NCBI GenBank assembly: GCA_002390305.1
Contig: DGPE01000021.1
Span: 1-11,195, forward strand
Direction: 5' to 3'
Source: Micrococcales bacterium UBA4448
GTDB lineage: Bacteria > Actinomycetota > Actinomycetes > Actinomycetales > Microbacteriaceae
DNA: 11,195 bases
Below, piece after piece: positions 1 to 7,144 of the stretch (position 1 is the stretch's first letter; each line of letters starts with the position of its first letter). Made by a program: the position numbers and the translations under genes. Under the pieces are notes generated by a model that was not told the origin of the DNA, searched no databases, and saw only the letters and a program-made list of their open reading frames with translations.

Positions 1-346
1 TAACACCGCTGTGGTGACAGACCTGGTCGAAAAGCCTGAGCCAGGCAAGGCGCCCTCAAATTACGCCGTCATCGGGAGATATGTCTTGCGGCATGAAATG
101 TTTGAAATCCTTAGCAAAACTGAGGCCGGTCGCGGAGGGGAAATCCAACTCACCGATGCTCTTCAGGTGGCAGCAAAGAGCCCAGAAATCGCAGGTGGAG
201 TAAGAGGGGTTATCTTTGACGGTCGGCGCTACGACACCGGAGACAAAATTGATTTCATCAAGGCAACTCTAAAAATTGCCTTGGATCGCGAGGACATCGG
301 ACCGGAGCTAAGAAGCTGGCTGAAGGAATATTCAGCAACTATTTAG
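1..346 (+). CDS. galU: UTP-glucose-1-phosphate uridylyltransferase, C-terminal part
   Basis: This is the last roughly 115 residues of a GalU-type enzyme; the rest lies before the window, and the first complete in-frame codon is at base 2. GalU makes UDP-glucose from UTP and glucose-1-phosphate in the cytoplasm, for cell-wall glycans and sugar nucleotides. Visible family features are an EKPEPG stretch followed by the NYAVIGRYVL strand, the GEIQLTDAL segment, and the late RRYDTGDKIDFIKA segment, which matches the family's substrate-binding G-x-x-x-D-x-G-x-K block. The stop is TAG at 344-346. Its last 8 bp overlap the end of a convergent small gene, so no dedicated terminator fits between them. 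Identification rests on strong motif resemblance; a related nucleotidyltransferase is a less likely alternative. Confidence 0.9.
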   Translation, partial: NTAVVTDLVEKPEPGKAPSNYAVIGRYVLRHEMFEILSKTEAGRGGEIQLTDALQVAAKSPEIAGGVRGVIFDGRRYDTGDKIDFIKATLKIALDREDIGPELRSWLKEYSATI

Positions 347-476
347 TCCGCTTGCATTTCTCTGAGCAGTAGAGCACTCGCTCCCAATTTTTGGCCCAAG
401 ATTTTCTCCAAACCATTTCCCGGCCGCAGCGCAAGCAATCCTTCCTGGGTAAGTCTTGCTTCTTCACGCCCCGCAT
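339..476 (-). CDS. DUF2256 family zinc-ribbon-like microprotein (45 aa)
   Basis: This small gene has ATG at 476-474 and stop TAG at 341-339. The 45-residue product begins MRGVKKQDLP and carries two cysteine pairs, C14-x-x-C17 and C37-x3-C41, around a tryptophan-rich basic core (W23, W27, W31; R24, K25, K29). This cysteine spacing, the K-x-D-L-P start, and the W-R-K-x-W-x-x-x-W and Y-C-S-E-x-C-K-R motifs are the pattern I know from DUF2256 proteins. The function is unknown; the four cysteines suggest a bound zinc ion (inference). The ATG begins one base after the stop of the upstream DUF3048 lipoprotein gene, so the two are probably co-transcribed and translationally coupled. Its 3' end overlaps the convergent galU end by 8 bp. 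In other genomes DUF2256 genes often lie beside photolyase/cryptochrome genes; none is seen here. Confidence 0.85.
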   Translation of the reverse strand: MRGVKKQDLPRKDCLRCGREMVWRKSWAKNWERVLYCSEKCKRTK

Positions 477-477
477 G

Positions 478-1578
478 CTAACCCTCGGTTTGCCCCTCTG
501 GATACTCGATAGTCAGCTTGGATTTTGGTATGTCCATCATTTCAACCCAAGTATTTCCAACCGCCAGCTTTAGCTCTTGACCCGACGAGGTGGCGAGCTT
601 AATTGGATCTTCACTGGAGCCTTTAGACCAGGTGCCCTCAATGTAGTAACCGTCAGAAAAGACATGGGCGATACCCTCATTATTTTCAAGCTTTGCCTTT
701 GGGATTGCTCCGTATTTTGGATCCACAAAGCTCAAGTCGTGCACAACCTCCATGACCACAACGTTCTTGGCCGCTACCTGATCGCCACCGAACTGAATAT
801 GCGGAGTGCCGTCCTGAGACCGTAGCCATGCCGTCTGAAGTCCCATCGCCCAAGGAAAATTGGCAGTGCCGAGATCCCAAGCAGATTTCATCTGCGGATA
901 GTTCACGCTCAAACCGTTAGCGACTACGCCTTCGCCAACTGCAGTTGAAATCAAATCAAAGGCGAAGCCCGCTTGCGGCACGGGCTGCTCTTCGCTGTAA
1001 AGCTCCTGAAGTGATTGAGCTCTAAAGAATAGATTCCACGGAGCTTTTCTGGTGCTCTCTCGGAAGTAGGTGTCGTTATTCATTTCGGTGTCTTCGTCGC
1101 TTATGACCAAGCCGGTTCGGGTTGCCGCCGACTTAAAGGGAACCTGGCCTCCAGAGTAGACAAACACCCCGTGAAATGGGTCAACTATTGCTGCGTCAAC
1201 AGGGCGCACGGACCGCACTGGCCCGATTGCCTCTGGCATCCTTGAGTGCCAAACCGGCAGCAGCCTTGTCAGGCCGACTTCAACCCTGGTCACGTAAACA
1301 ATGTCAGCGTCGTTTAGCGCAAGCTGCGGCCTTCCGGCAGAAGTGTTGTCAATCTTGGCGCTGATCGCCGGCAGCTCCAGAAACAGGTTTTCACCCTCTA
1401 GATACTCGACGCCTGTCAATGCGGCTGTCACATAAATCGGTTCAGGTTCTGGCTCTGGCTCTTGCGTCACAACTGGAGAAGGGGTCGCAGTAGCAACCGG
1501 CTCTTCCTCGGCCGCGGTGCAACCAGATATGGTCAAGGTTGCTATCAGAAAAAGGCTTGACATCTTTAGTGCGCGCAT
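478..1578 (-). CDS. DUF3048 domain lipoprotein (YerB-like)
   Basis: This is a 366-residue exported lipoprotein. The N-terminus has a short basic start, a hydrophobic stretch (residues 7-18) and a lipobox ending in Cys20 (I-S-G-C). A low-complexity linker follows, rich in E, P, T and V with an EPEPEPEP run at 40-47. It likely spans the cell wall. The rest matches DUF3048 (YerB type): an A-K-I-D-N-T segment near 74-79, R-P-Q at 83-85, the conserved G-P-V-R-S-V-R-P block at 119-126, and a second domain from about 230 onward. The biochemical role of DUF3048 proteins is not established. Start ATG 1578-1576 is chosen because the signal peptide is complete; Met6 is an alternative, and neither has a strong Shine-Dalgarno site. 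It lies 35 bp after dedA and immediately before the DUF2256 gene, all on the same strand. Confidence 0.85.
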   Translation of the reverse strand: MRALKMSSLFLIATLTISGCTAAEEEPVATATPSPVVTQEPEPEPEPIYVTAALTGVEYLEGENLFLELPAISAKIDNTSAGRPQLALNDADIVYVTRVEVGLTRLLPVWHSRMPEAIGPVRSVRPVDAAIVDPFHGVFVYSGGQVPFKSAATRTGLVISDEDTEMNNDTYFRESTRKAPWNLFFRAQSLQELYSEEQPVPQAGFAFDLISTAVGEGVVANGLSVNYPQMKSAWDLGTANFPWAMGLQTAWLRSQDGTPHIQFGGDQVAAKNVVVMEVVHDLSFVDPKYGAIPKAKLENNEGIAHVFSDGYYIEGTWSKGSSEDPIKLATSSGQELKLAVGNTWVEMMDIPKSKLTIEYPEGQTEG

Positions 1579-1613
1579 TTGCTCAAGTTTAGAAGCGAGA
1601 ATGCAGAAGCCGC

Positions 1614-2270
1614 TTATTTGGAGGTTGCAATTTTGCCGGCAGGTTTTTTAGAACGTTTGTATTTCTTGACCAGGCTGTCGCGCAAGATCTCAAGCGGTAA
1701 CAGCATTGTCGTGCCGATAATGATAAACAACACTGTCATCTCAAGGTTATCTTTCACGGCGTCGATGTGGCCTAGCCAAAAGCCAGGAACCAGGAAAACC
1801 ACCACCCAAGCCGTAGCGCCAATCAAATTTAGTTTGGTGAATCTGCGGTAATCCATCTTGGAAATGCCGGCGAGCATAGGGATCAATGCCCTCAGCACTG
1901 GCACAAATCTCGCCAAAACAACCGCCCTGGCCCCATAGTTTTCAAAAAAACTATGGGTTCTAGCAAGGGTTTTTTTGTTCAAAATGAACTTTCGCTCTCT
2001 GGCAATCAGCGGAGGACCCAGCTTCGCACCGATCCAATAGCCAACCTGAGTGCCACCAAAAGCCGTAATCCAAATCAAAATAAATCCTGCCCAATCCGGC
2101 AAGAAAGAATCAGAGGTGGCTAACGCTAGACCGGTGAGGAACAACAGCGAATCACCGGGCAAGAAGGAGGTGAAAATAAAGGCGGTTTCGATAAAAATAA
2201 CGAATGCGACGGCCAGTGCAGCCCAATCCCCAAAAGCGTTTATGATTTCCTGGGCGTCAAGCCAATTCAA
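1614..2270 (-). CDS. DedA family membrane protein (VTT domain)
   Basis: This 218-residue polytopic inner-membrane protein belongs to the DedA family, whose members support membrane lipid and proton-motive-force homeostasis; several act as lipid (undecaprenyl phosphate or phospholipid) transporters. The key residues are present: E29 and D40 in the F-I-E-T-A to F-L-P-G-D re-entrant segment, then R121 and R127 in the R-F-V-P-V-L-R motif. These correspond to the essential E39, D51, R130 and R136 of E. coli YqjA. Hydrophobic segments lie near 15-35, 40-52, 62-80, 115-135, 150-168 and 178-195, with a lysine-rich tail. The start is TTG at 2270-2268: an AGGAG sits 9 nt upstream, an in-frame stop lies at 2276-2274, and the nearby ATG at 2277 is out of frame. 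The exact substrate cannot be told from sequence. Confidence 0.9.
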   Translation of the reverse strand: MNWLDAQEIINAFGDWAALAVAFVIFIETAFIFTSFLPGDSLLFLTGLALATSDSFLPDWAGFILIWITAFGGTQVGYWIGAKLGPPLIARERKFILNKKTLARTHSFFENYGARAVVLARFVPVLRALIPMLAGISKMDYRRFTKLNLIGATAWVVVFLVPGFWLGHIDAVKDNLEMTVLFIIIGTTMLLPLEILRDSLVKKYKRSKKPAGKIATSK

Positions 2271-2336
2271 GTGTCATCGCTCCTGTCGTCACAGCAAAGG
2301 AGCTGTATCACTAAAACTAGTCCGAGCCTAGCGCCA

Positions 2337-2351
2337 TGGCCTGTTAGGCCA
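2337..2351. terminator. 6-bp hairpin between fbpC and dedA (weak terminator candidate)
   Basis: A perfect inverted repeat, TGGCCT with a 3-nt loop then AGGCCA when read on either strand, lies about 35 nt past the stop of the iron ABC ATPase gene and before dedA. No T-run follows on either strand, so it is at best an imperfect terminator or an RNA-stabilising hairpin. No convincing dedA promoter was found in the rest of the 116-bp gap, so read-through from the iron operon into dedA is possible. Confidence 0.25.
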
Positions 2352-2386
2352 CTGAGAGTTATGCAAAACTTTTGGAAATCAAAAGC

Positions 2387-3412
2387 CTAAGCGGGATAAA
2401 AATTCACCGCTCCTCGAACCCAGACCGTCACCTTCATGCCAACCTCAGGAGCGAAAGGGCCGTTTGACCTAGCCCTAATTTTCACGCCTCGCGTGAGAAC
2501 CTCAACGACTGCGTCGTGCCCAAAGAAAACCTGACCAACAACTTCACCCTCGCCCTTGGGGTTTGGTTGAAGATAAAAGTTTTCACCCCTTATGGCTACT
2601 AACCCACTCTTGCCTTCAGTCACACTGTTTAGCGGGGTGAGCAAACCAAGCGCGGTTTCAAGCTTCCCGTTGACGACTTTCCCGTCAATCAGAACCGAGT
2701 CACCCAAAAATGTCGCTATCCCAACATCGGCCGGTGAGTTATAGATTTCAGTGGGAGAGCCAACTTGAACCACCTCACCGTTTCTTAGCACCGCGACCCT
2801 ATCAGCAAGAGACAGCGCTTCTTCTTGATCGTGAGTGACCAACCCGGCCGTGGCTCCTTCAGCTTTTAATATGGCCTTCACGTCCAACCTCAATCGGGCA
2901 CGAAGCTCGGCGTCAAGTGCACTGAAGGGCTCATCAAGCAGGATAATTTCAGGCTTGGGCGCAAGCGCCCTTGCCAATGCCACCCGTTGCGCCTGTCCCC
3001 CGGAGAGTTTTTCGGGCCTCACATCTTCAAAATCGGTGAGCTCAACAAGCTCGAGTAATTCGCTTACCCGGCTGGATCTTTGTCCCTGAGAAAGTGCGCC
3101 AAGCCCAAAGCCAATGTTCTGGCCAACGGTTAGATGGGGAAATAGCGCGGCATCTTGCGGAACGATGCCGATACTTCTTTTTTCTGGTGACACGATTTTG
3201 GTTGAACTAGATATTTGCTTTCCAGCCAATTCGATTGTCCCGCTACTTGGTTTCTCAAAACCCGCAATTAGACGCAGCAGGGTTGACTTTCCGGCTCCCG
3301 AGGCCCCCAAGACTGCTACCAACTCGAGATCGCGAACATCCAAGTTGAGATTCTTCAGGACCTCTAGCTTGCCAAAATTCTTACCCAGGCCGGAAATGTT
3401 CAGGTGAGCCAT
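2387..3412 (-). CDS. fbpC: Ferric iron-type ABC transporter ATP-binding protein
   Basis: This 341-residue cytoplasmic ATPase powers the adjacent importer. Visible motifs are Walker A G36-A-S-G-A-G-K-S-T44, the Q-loop Q86 (I-V-P-Q-D), signature L136-S-G-G-Q140, Walker B I156-I-L-L-D-E-P162 with catalytic E161, the D-loop S-A-L-D at 164-167, and switch His194 (V-T-H-D). About 130 residues follow the nucleotide-binding domain and form a TOBE-like regulatory region, as in FbpC/PotA/CysA-type ATPases. Length and domain order fit FbpC. Its ATG shares one base with the TGA stop of the upstream permease gene, so translation is coupled. The iron assignment rests on the operon partners and the iron box rather than on this protein alone; a role with a different ligand such as thiamine or sulfate is less likely. 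Confidence 0.88.
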   Translation of the reverse strand: MAHLNISGLGKNFGKLEVLKNLNLDVRDLELVAVLGASGAGKSTLLRLIAGFEKPSSGTIELAGKQISSSTKIVSPEKRSIGIVPQDAALFPHLTVGQNIGFGLGALSQGQRSSRVSELLELVELTDFEDVRPEKLSGGQAQRVALARALAPKPEIILLDEPFSALDAELRARLRLDVKAILKAEGATAGLVTHDQEEALSLADRVAVLRNGEVVQVGSPTEIYNSPADVGIATFLGDSVLIDGKVVNGKLETALGLLTPLNSVTEGKSGLVAIRGENFYLQPNPKGEGEVVGQVFFGHDAVVEVLTRGVKIRARSNGPFAPEVGMKVTVWVRGAVNFYPA

Positions 3413-4926
3413 CAGCCTTTAACCTCCGAAAGAGCTTTTCTGGCCCTGGCATTGAGCGCCAAGGCCGGTAACCCAGCAATGATAACCAGCATTAGCGCGT
3501 ATGGAGCAGCGCTCGAATATGCAAGGTCCTCTGTTGCCGACCACAACCTAGTTGCCAGGGTGTTTATTTCAGTTGGCCTGAGCAACAGCGTGGCAGGGAG
3601 CTCCTTCAGTACCGCTAGCGATGCCAGTGCCATTCCGGCAAGAATCCCAGGCCAAGCAATCGGTAGCACCACCTTCATAATCGTCCTGTTGGCAGGTGTT
3701 CCAAGTGATTGCGATACCTCTTCAAGGTTTCTACTGACCTGAGCAATGGGAGTGGCGATGGCGGCCAAGGCGTTTGGCAGAAAAAGAATCAGGTAGGCGA
3801 TAAGTAGCATCACCGTCGTCTGATAAATCCAAGGTGTTACATTCGCACCGAAAAAGACAAGAGCCAAGCCCACCACAACCGCAGGAATCGCGTGTGTTGC
3901 CCAACTTGCACCTTCAAAAAATTCACTCCACTTACTTCTGTATCTAACATTCCAAATCGCTAACGCTGTAGCAAAAACTCCAATCAGCAACCCGGCTAAA
4001 ACTGCCAGTGAAACGGAGGCCCAAAGTGCATTGATCACAATAATAAAATCAATCACTCCGAGTCCCTCGATGCTCCAAGAGATCAAACTAAATACCGGAA
4101 GAAAAACGCTAAAGACACCGACCGTGACCAGCAACGCCGCCGCCACAAAACGCAACCCACCAATGTCAACGCGCAGCCTTTTACCAAGCGCAGGCCTGTT
4201 TTCAAGGTAATCGCCTCGATAGCGGCGCTCAAACCAAATCACGCCCAAAGTGATCAAAACTAGAACCACTGCCAATGCCGCAGCAGAAGTGCGATCAAAA
4301 GATCCACGATAGGCGTTATAGATGGCCCTGGTAAAAGTGTCATACCGCAGCAGAGCAATCGCCCCAAACTCGCTGAGGGTATAGAGCGCAACCAACAAAA
4401 CCGAGGCTGTTGCAGCGGGTCTAACTTGCGGCCAAGTTATCTTTCTCAAAACTGCCAGCCTGCCAAGGCCAAGAGTTCTGGCAACCTCTTCACTGGCGGT
4501 GTCTACTCGAACCAAAGCTGCCGATACTGCCAAAAACACAAACGGGCTGGTTGCCAAAGTGAGCACCAGCCAGGACGCAAAAAACCCGGAAAAATTTGGG
4601 AAGACTGAGATGTAACCAAGCGCTAGGACATAGGAGGGTATTGCGAGTGGCAAGGTCGCAATAACCGCGAAAACCGGAGCCAAGAAAATGTTGGATCGAG
4701 TAGTCAGCCAAGCCTGGATAAAGCCCAGCACCAGAGCGCCAAGTGAGACCGAAACGACCAATAGAAAAGTGTTTCCCAGTAACTCCAAGGTTCGAAACCG
4801 CAGGATTTCCGCAACGGCTTTGTCGAAGCCTTCAACCAGCCTCAGGCCCAAATAACCGATTGGCACCAGAGCCAGCAGGGCAGCGCAAACCCCTAGGAAC
4901 ACCAAGATTGCTGGGGGCTTACGCAT
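3412..4926 (-). CDS. fbpB: Ferric iron-type ABC transporter permease, fused double domain
   Basis: This 504-residue inner-membrane protein is a head-to-tail fusion of two permease domains, with about twelve predicted membrane segments, as in FbpB/SfuB and ThiP. Each half carries an EAA coupling loop that contacts the ATPase: E147-V-A-R-T-L-G-L-G...W-P near 147-166 and E403-V-S-Q-S-L-G-T...L-P near 403-422. A polar, arginine-rich cytoplasmic linker at about 232-255 separates the halves. The gene starts with ATG 7 bp after the binding-protein stop and ends in a TGA that overlaps the ATPase start by one base. One fused polypeptide therefore supplies both transmembrane domains, and no second permease gene is needed. 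The closest alternative by architecture is a thiamine-type ThiP system. Confidence 0.88.
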   Translation of the reverse strand: MRKPPAILVFLGVCAALLALVPIGYLGLRLVEGFDKAVAEILRFRTLELLGNTFLLVVSVSLGALVLGFIQAWLTTRSNIFLAPVFAVIATLPLAIPSYVLALGYISVFPNFSGFFASWLVLTLATSPFVFLAVSAALVRVDTASEEVARTLGLGRLAVLRKITWPQVRPAATASVLLVALYTLSEFGAIALLRYDTFTRAIYNAYRGSFDRTSAAALAVVLVLITLGVIWFERRYRGDYLENRPALGKRLRVDIGGLRFVAAALLVTVGVFSVFLPVFSLISWSIEGLGVIDFIIVINALWASVSLAVLAGLLIGVFATALAIWNVRYRSKWSEFFEGASWATHAIPAVVVGLALVFFGANVTPWIYQTTVMLLIAYLILFLPNALAAIATPIAQVSRNLEEVSQSLGTPANRTIMKVVLPIAWPGILAGMALASLAVLKELPATLLLRPTEINTLATRLWSATEDLAYSSAAPYALMLVIIAGLPALALNARARKALSEVKG

Positions 4927-4933
4927 AAGAAAC

Positions 4934-5935
4934 CTAGATCAACCCCGCATCTCGAATCAACTTCAAAGTGGCCTCGAGGTCATCAAGATCGCTCAAGTCG
5001 ATCTCTGGAGCTGGAACCTGGTCAAGTGGGGTCAGATCGATTCCCGCTGACACACCATCAATTAGCGGATACTCGCTAGTTTCTTCAACGAAATATTTCT
5101 GGCCGGTCTCACTGAGTAAAAACTCAACAAAGCTCCTTGCTGCGGTCGAATCGGCGATGATTCCAACTCCTGCGGCATTGATTAGGTTTCCCAGATCCTT
5201 GGCTCGGAATTGGCCAATTCTTGAATTCATGTTCGCAAAGCCAACTTCCTTGCCCCTTGCAAACCAGTAATAATGATTTATCAATCCGGCATCCACAGCG
5301 CCAGACTCCACTGCTTCCAGAATTGCCGAGTTCTTCTCATAGATCACGGCATTAGTTTTCATGGCCAAGAGCCAGGCGGCAGTTCTCTCATTGCCTTCGG
5401 TTACTCGCATCGCTGTTATAAAGGCTTGAAAAGAAGCATTTGTTGGGGCAATTGCCACCCTTCCCTGCCACTCAGGCGCTGCCAAATCAAACACAGAATC
5501 TGGCACGCTACTAACTCGCTCCGGGTTGTAATTAAATACCCGCACGCGTCCTGACACCCCCACCCAGCTTCCATCTGCTGCCGAGTAGCTGGAGGGAACC
5601 ATGCCCAGAATTTCAGCCGGCATCTGAACCATTAACCCGGCTTTGGCAACCGCCCCGAGTGCTCCGGCGTCTTGAGCAAAAAAGACATCCGCTGGAGAGT
5701 TGTTGCCCTCTTCCAAAAGCTGTGCAGCAAGCTCAGCGCTTCCGGCATAGCGAACTTTCACGCTGATCCCGGTGTCCTGCTGGAACTGCTCGATAAGCGG
5801 CTGAACCAAGGCCTCTGACCTGCCGGCGTAGACGGTAATTTCGGATTTTTCCAGCGGTGAATCTTGAACCGAGCAACCGATAAGAGCAAGTGCTGATGAT
5901 GCGACTACTAAAGCGCCCAGAGCTTTTTTGAACAC
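4934..5935 (-). CDS. fbpA: Iron ABC transporter substrate-binding lipoprotein
   Basis: This 333-residue binding protein delivers substrate to the permease. It has a lipoprotein signal: M-F-K-K, a hydrophobic run to residue 20, and lipidated Cys21 in the box L-I-G-C. The mature part is a family 1/FbpA-FutA-type bilobed fold: I-T-V-Y-A-G-R near 33-39, a D-V-F-F-A-Q-D-A segment at 83-90, and adjacent tyrosines Y222-Y223 in N-H-Y-Y-W-F, which match the paired tyrosines that coordinate Fe(III) in FbpA-type proteins. The start is GTG at 5935-5933, placed 7 nt after an AGGA site; no ATG gives a better signal peptide. It is the first gene of the operon. The DtxR-like box just upstream supports iron as the substrate. 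Binding of free Fe(III) versus a chelate cannot be decided. Confidence 0.9.
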   Translation of the reverse strand: MFKKALGALVVASSALALIGCSVQDSPLEKSEITVYAGRSEALVQPLIEQFQQDTGISVKVRYAGSAELAAQLLEEGNNSPADVFFAQDAGALGAVAKAGLMVQMPAEILGMVPSSYSAADGSWVGVSGRVRVFNYNPERVSSVPDSVFDLAAPEWQGRVAIAPTNASFQAFITAMRVTEGNERTAAWLLAMKTNAVIYEKNSAILEAVESGAVDAGLINHYYWFARGKEVGFANMNSRIGQFRAKDLGNLINAAGVGIIADSTAARSFVEFLLSETGQKYFVEETSEYPLIDGVSAGIDLTPLDQVPAPEIDLSDLDDLEATLKLIRDAGLI

Positions 5936-5981
5936 AATGGTTTCCTGACTAAAAAAGCACCTGCAATAACCGATGCTCTAA

Positions 5982-6000
5982 ATAGGTTAGGTAACCCTAA
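5982..6000. promoter_or_regulatory. DtxR/IdeR-type iron box
   Basis: The 19-bp site reads ATAGGTTAGGTAACCCTAA on the plus strand. Compared with the DtxR/IdeR consensus TWAGGTTAGSCTAACCTWA it matches at 15 of 19 positions, including the entire left half-site AGGTTAGG, and it ends in CCTAA. It overlaps the -10 and spacer of the promoter for the iron ABC operon. The expected behaviour, from the family, is repression when intracellular Fe(II) is plentiful. This is the best sequence evidence that the importer carries iron. Confidence 0.7.
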
Positions 6001-6012
6001 CTACTTTGTCAA
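5984..6012 (-). promoter_or_regulatory. Promoter of the iron ABC operon
   Basis: On the minus strand a perfect -35 element TTGACA (6012-6007) lies directly after the arsC stop codon. Exactly 17 nt downstream is TAACCT (5989-5984), a weaker -10 that matches 3 of 6 consensus bases. The iron-box palindrome covers the -10 and most of the spacer, so a bound repressor would block RNA polymerase. The predicted transcript start is near 5977, giving a leader of about 40 nt. Confidence 0.6.
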
Positions 6013-6426
6013 TTATTTGTTTTTCTGGTCGATTTCGCCGATCAGCGCCTCAACCAAGCCTCGAATTTCATCTCTGATCGGTCTAACGGTGTCGACGCCT
6101 TGGCCGGCTGGATCGGTTAGCTTCCAATCGAGATAAATCTTTCCCGGATAAAAAGGGCAAGCGTCCCCGCAGCCCATCGTGATCACGTAATCGCTGGCCC
6201 TAACATCCTCATCGGTCAAAACCTTTGGTGTGTTACCGGATATGTCCACGCCCTCCTCAAGCATTGCCGCAATCACAGCGGGGTTCACTTGGTCTGCAGG
6301 CATGGTTCCAGAAGATCGAACCTCTATGCGATCTCCGGCAAGGTGATTCAGGTAAGCCGCTGCCATCTGGGAGCGACCAGCATTATGGACGCATACAAAC
6401 ATCACTGACGAGATGGGGTTAGTCAT
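6013..6426 (-). CDS. arsC: Arsenate reductase, low-molecular-weight phosphatase type
   Basis: This 137-residue cytoplasmic enzyme reduces arsenate to arsenite. The fold is that of low-molecular-weight protein tyrosine phosphatases: the P-loop reads C12-V-H-N-A-G-R-S-Q20, with nucleophile Cys12 and Arg18 for oxyanion binding. Two further cysteines, C86 and C90 in M-G-C-G-D-A-C-P, lie where thioredoxin-linked ArsC enzymes have their redox pair (C82 and C89 in the Staphylococcus pI258 enzyme), although the spacing is shorter; a D-P-A-G segment follows at 105-108. Actinobacterial relatives may instead use mycothiol; sequence alone does not decide. The ATG at 6426 lies inside the end of the MIP channel gene (8-nt overlap), so the two are translationally coupled. 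The stop TAA abuts the -35 box of the iron operon promoter. Confidence 0.93.
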   Translation of the reverse strand: MTNPISSVMFVCVHNAGRSQMAAAYLNHLAGDRIEVRSSGTMPADQVNPAVIAAMLEEGVDISGNTPKVLTDEDVRASDYVITMGCGDACPFYPGKIYLDWKLTDPAGQGVDTVRPIRDEIRGLVEALIGEIDQKNK

Positions 6427-7108
6427 TTTTCTCCTTGGTTGTTGTGAGCAGAAAATAGATTGCCAGCGCCAAAAGTGCTCCGGTTAGCTGAGCGGCAACA
6501 AAGCCCGGAACCGATCCAATATGGATGCCAGAAATGGCATCGGTAAATGACCTACCTACGGTTACAGCCGGGTTAGCAAAAGAAGTGGAGGAAGTGAAAA
6601 TGTGCCCGGCTGCTATCCAGCCGCCAACACTTGCAGCGACCAGATGTGTTTTTTGCTGTTGCACGAGCAACAAAATAATCAACACCAACCCCGAGGTTGC
6701 AATCACCTCTCCAAGGAAAGTGCTTTCCGAAATTCTTTCCACAACCGCTGGCGCAATTGCCGCTCGCTCAAACATCAGGTTTGCGATCAGCGCCCCGGAA
6801 ATGGCCCCGAGAACCTGAACCACGATGTACCAAAACCCCAGCACTGGATCAATCAGCCTGCGCAAGCCAAGCACGATTGTGACCGCCGGATTGAAGTGTG
6901 AACCTGAAATTGGCAGAAAAATTGTGATGGCTGCATAAAGAACCATTCCGACAGCTAACCCGATTGTCAAAAGGCCGACAGTTTCATCGGCTCCAAGTCT
7001 GGTCACCATGTGGCCAGCGCCAGCAACGGTGACAACTATCAGAAAGGTGCCGATAAATTCAGCCAACAACCTGCGGGAAGTTGACTGAGCGGATGAATTA
7101 CTTGACAT
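6419..7108 (-). CDS. MIP/aquaglyceroporin-family channel, likely arsenite channel (AqpS-like)
   Basis: This 229-residue membrane channel has six membrane segments and two half-helix NPA motifs, H-F-N73-P-A75 and F-A-N179-P-A181. Aquaporins and glycerol facilitators normally have arginine right after the second NPA (N-P-A-R) as part of the selectivity filter; here it is valine (V182), and the next arginine is R185. As I recall, AqpS of Sinorhizobium meliloti also has valine at this site. With arsC overlapping downstream and arsR divergent upstream, the likely role is to let arsenite, made inside by ArsC, leave the cell down its gradient; no ArsB or Acr3 pump is present in the window. ATG 7108-7106 is the start, with a GAGAAG-like site about 11 nt upstream. 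A general glycerol or water role is possible but less consistent with context. Confidence 0.88.
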   Translation of the reverse strand: MSSNSSAQSTSRRLLAEFIGTFLIVVTVAGAGHMVTRLGADETVGLLTIGLAVGMVLYAAITIFLPISGSHFNPAVTIVLGLRRLIDPVLGFWYIVVQVLGAISGALIANLMFERAAIAPAVVERISESTFLGEVIATSGLVLIILLLVQQQKTHLVAASVGGWIAAGHIFTSSTSFANPAVTVGRSFTDAISGIHIGSVPGFVAAQLTGALLALAIYFLLTTTKEKND

Positions 7109-7144
7109 TATGGTGTCTTCTCTTTTTCAAGGTAGTGTTAGAAG

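Noticed and set aside
391..573. 60-codon plus-strand open frame
   Set aside because: It is antisense to the DUF2256 and DUF3048 genes, with no recognisable domain or good start signal.
2291..2306. ACAGC-N6-GCTGT inverted repeat before dedA
   Set aside because: Only five pairs, not followed by a T-run, and not resembling a known operator; could arise by chance.
2363..2373. CAAAACTTTTG palindrome after the iron ATPase gene
   Set aside because: An AT-only 11-bp symmetry with a one-base centre cannot fold as a hairpin terminator and matches no known site.
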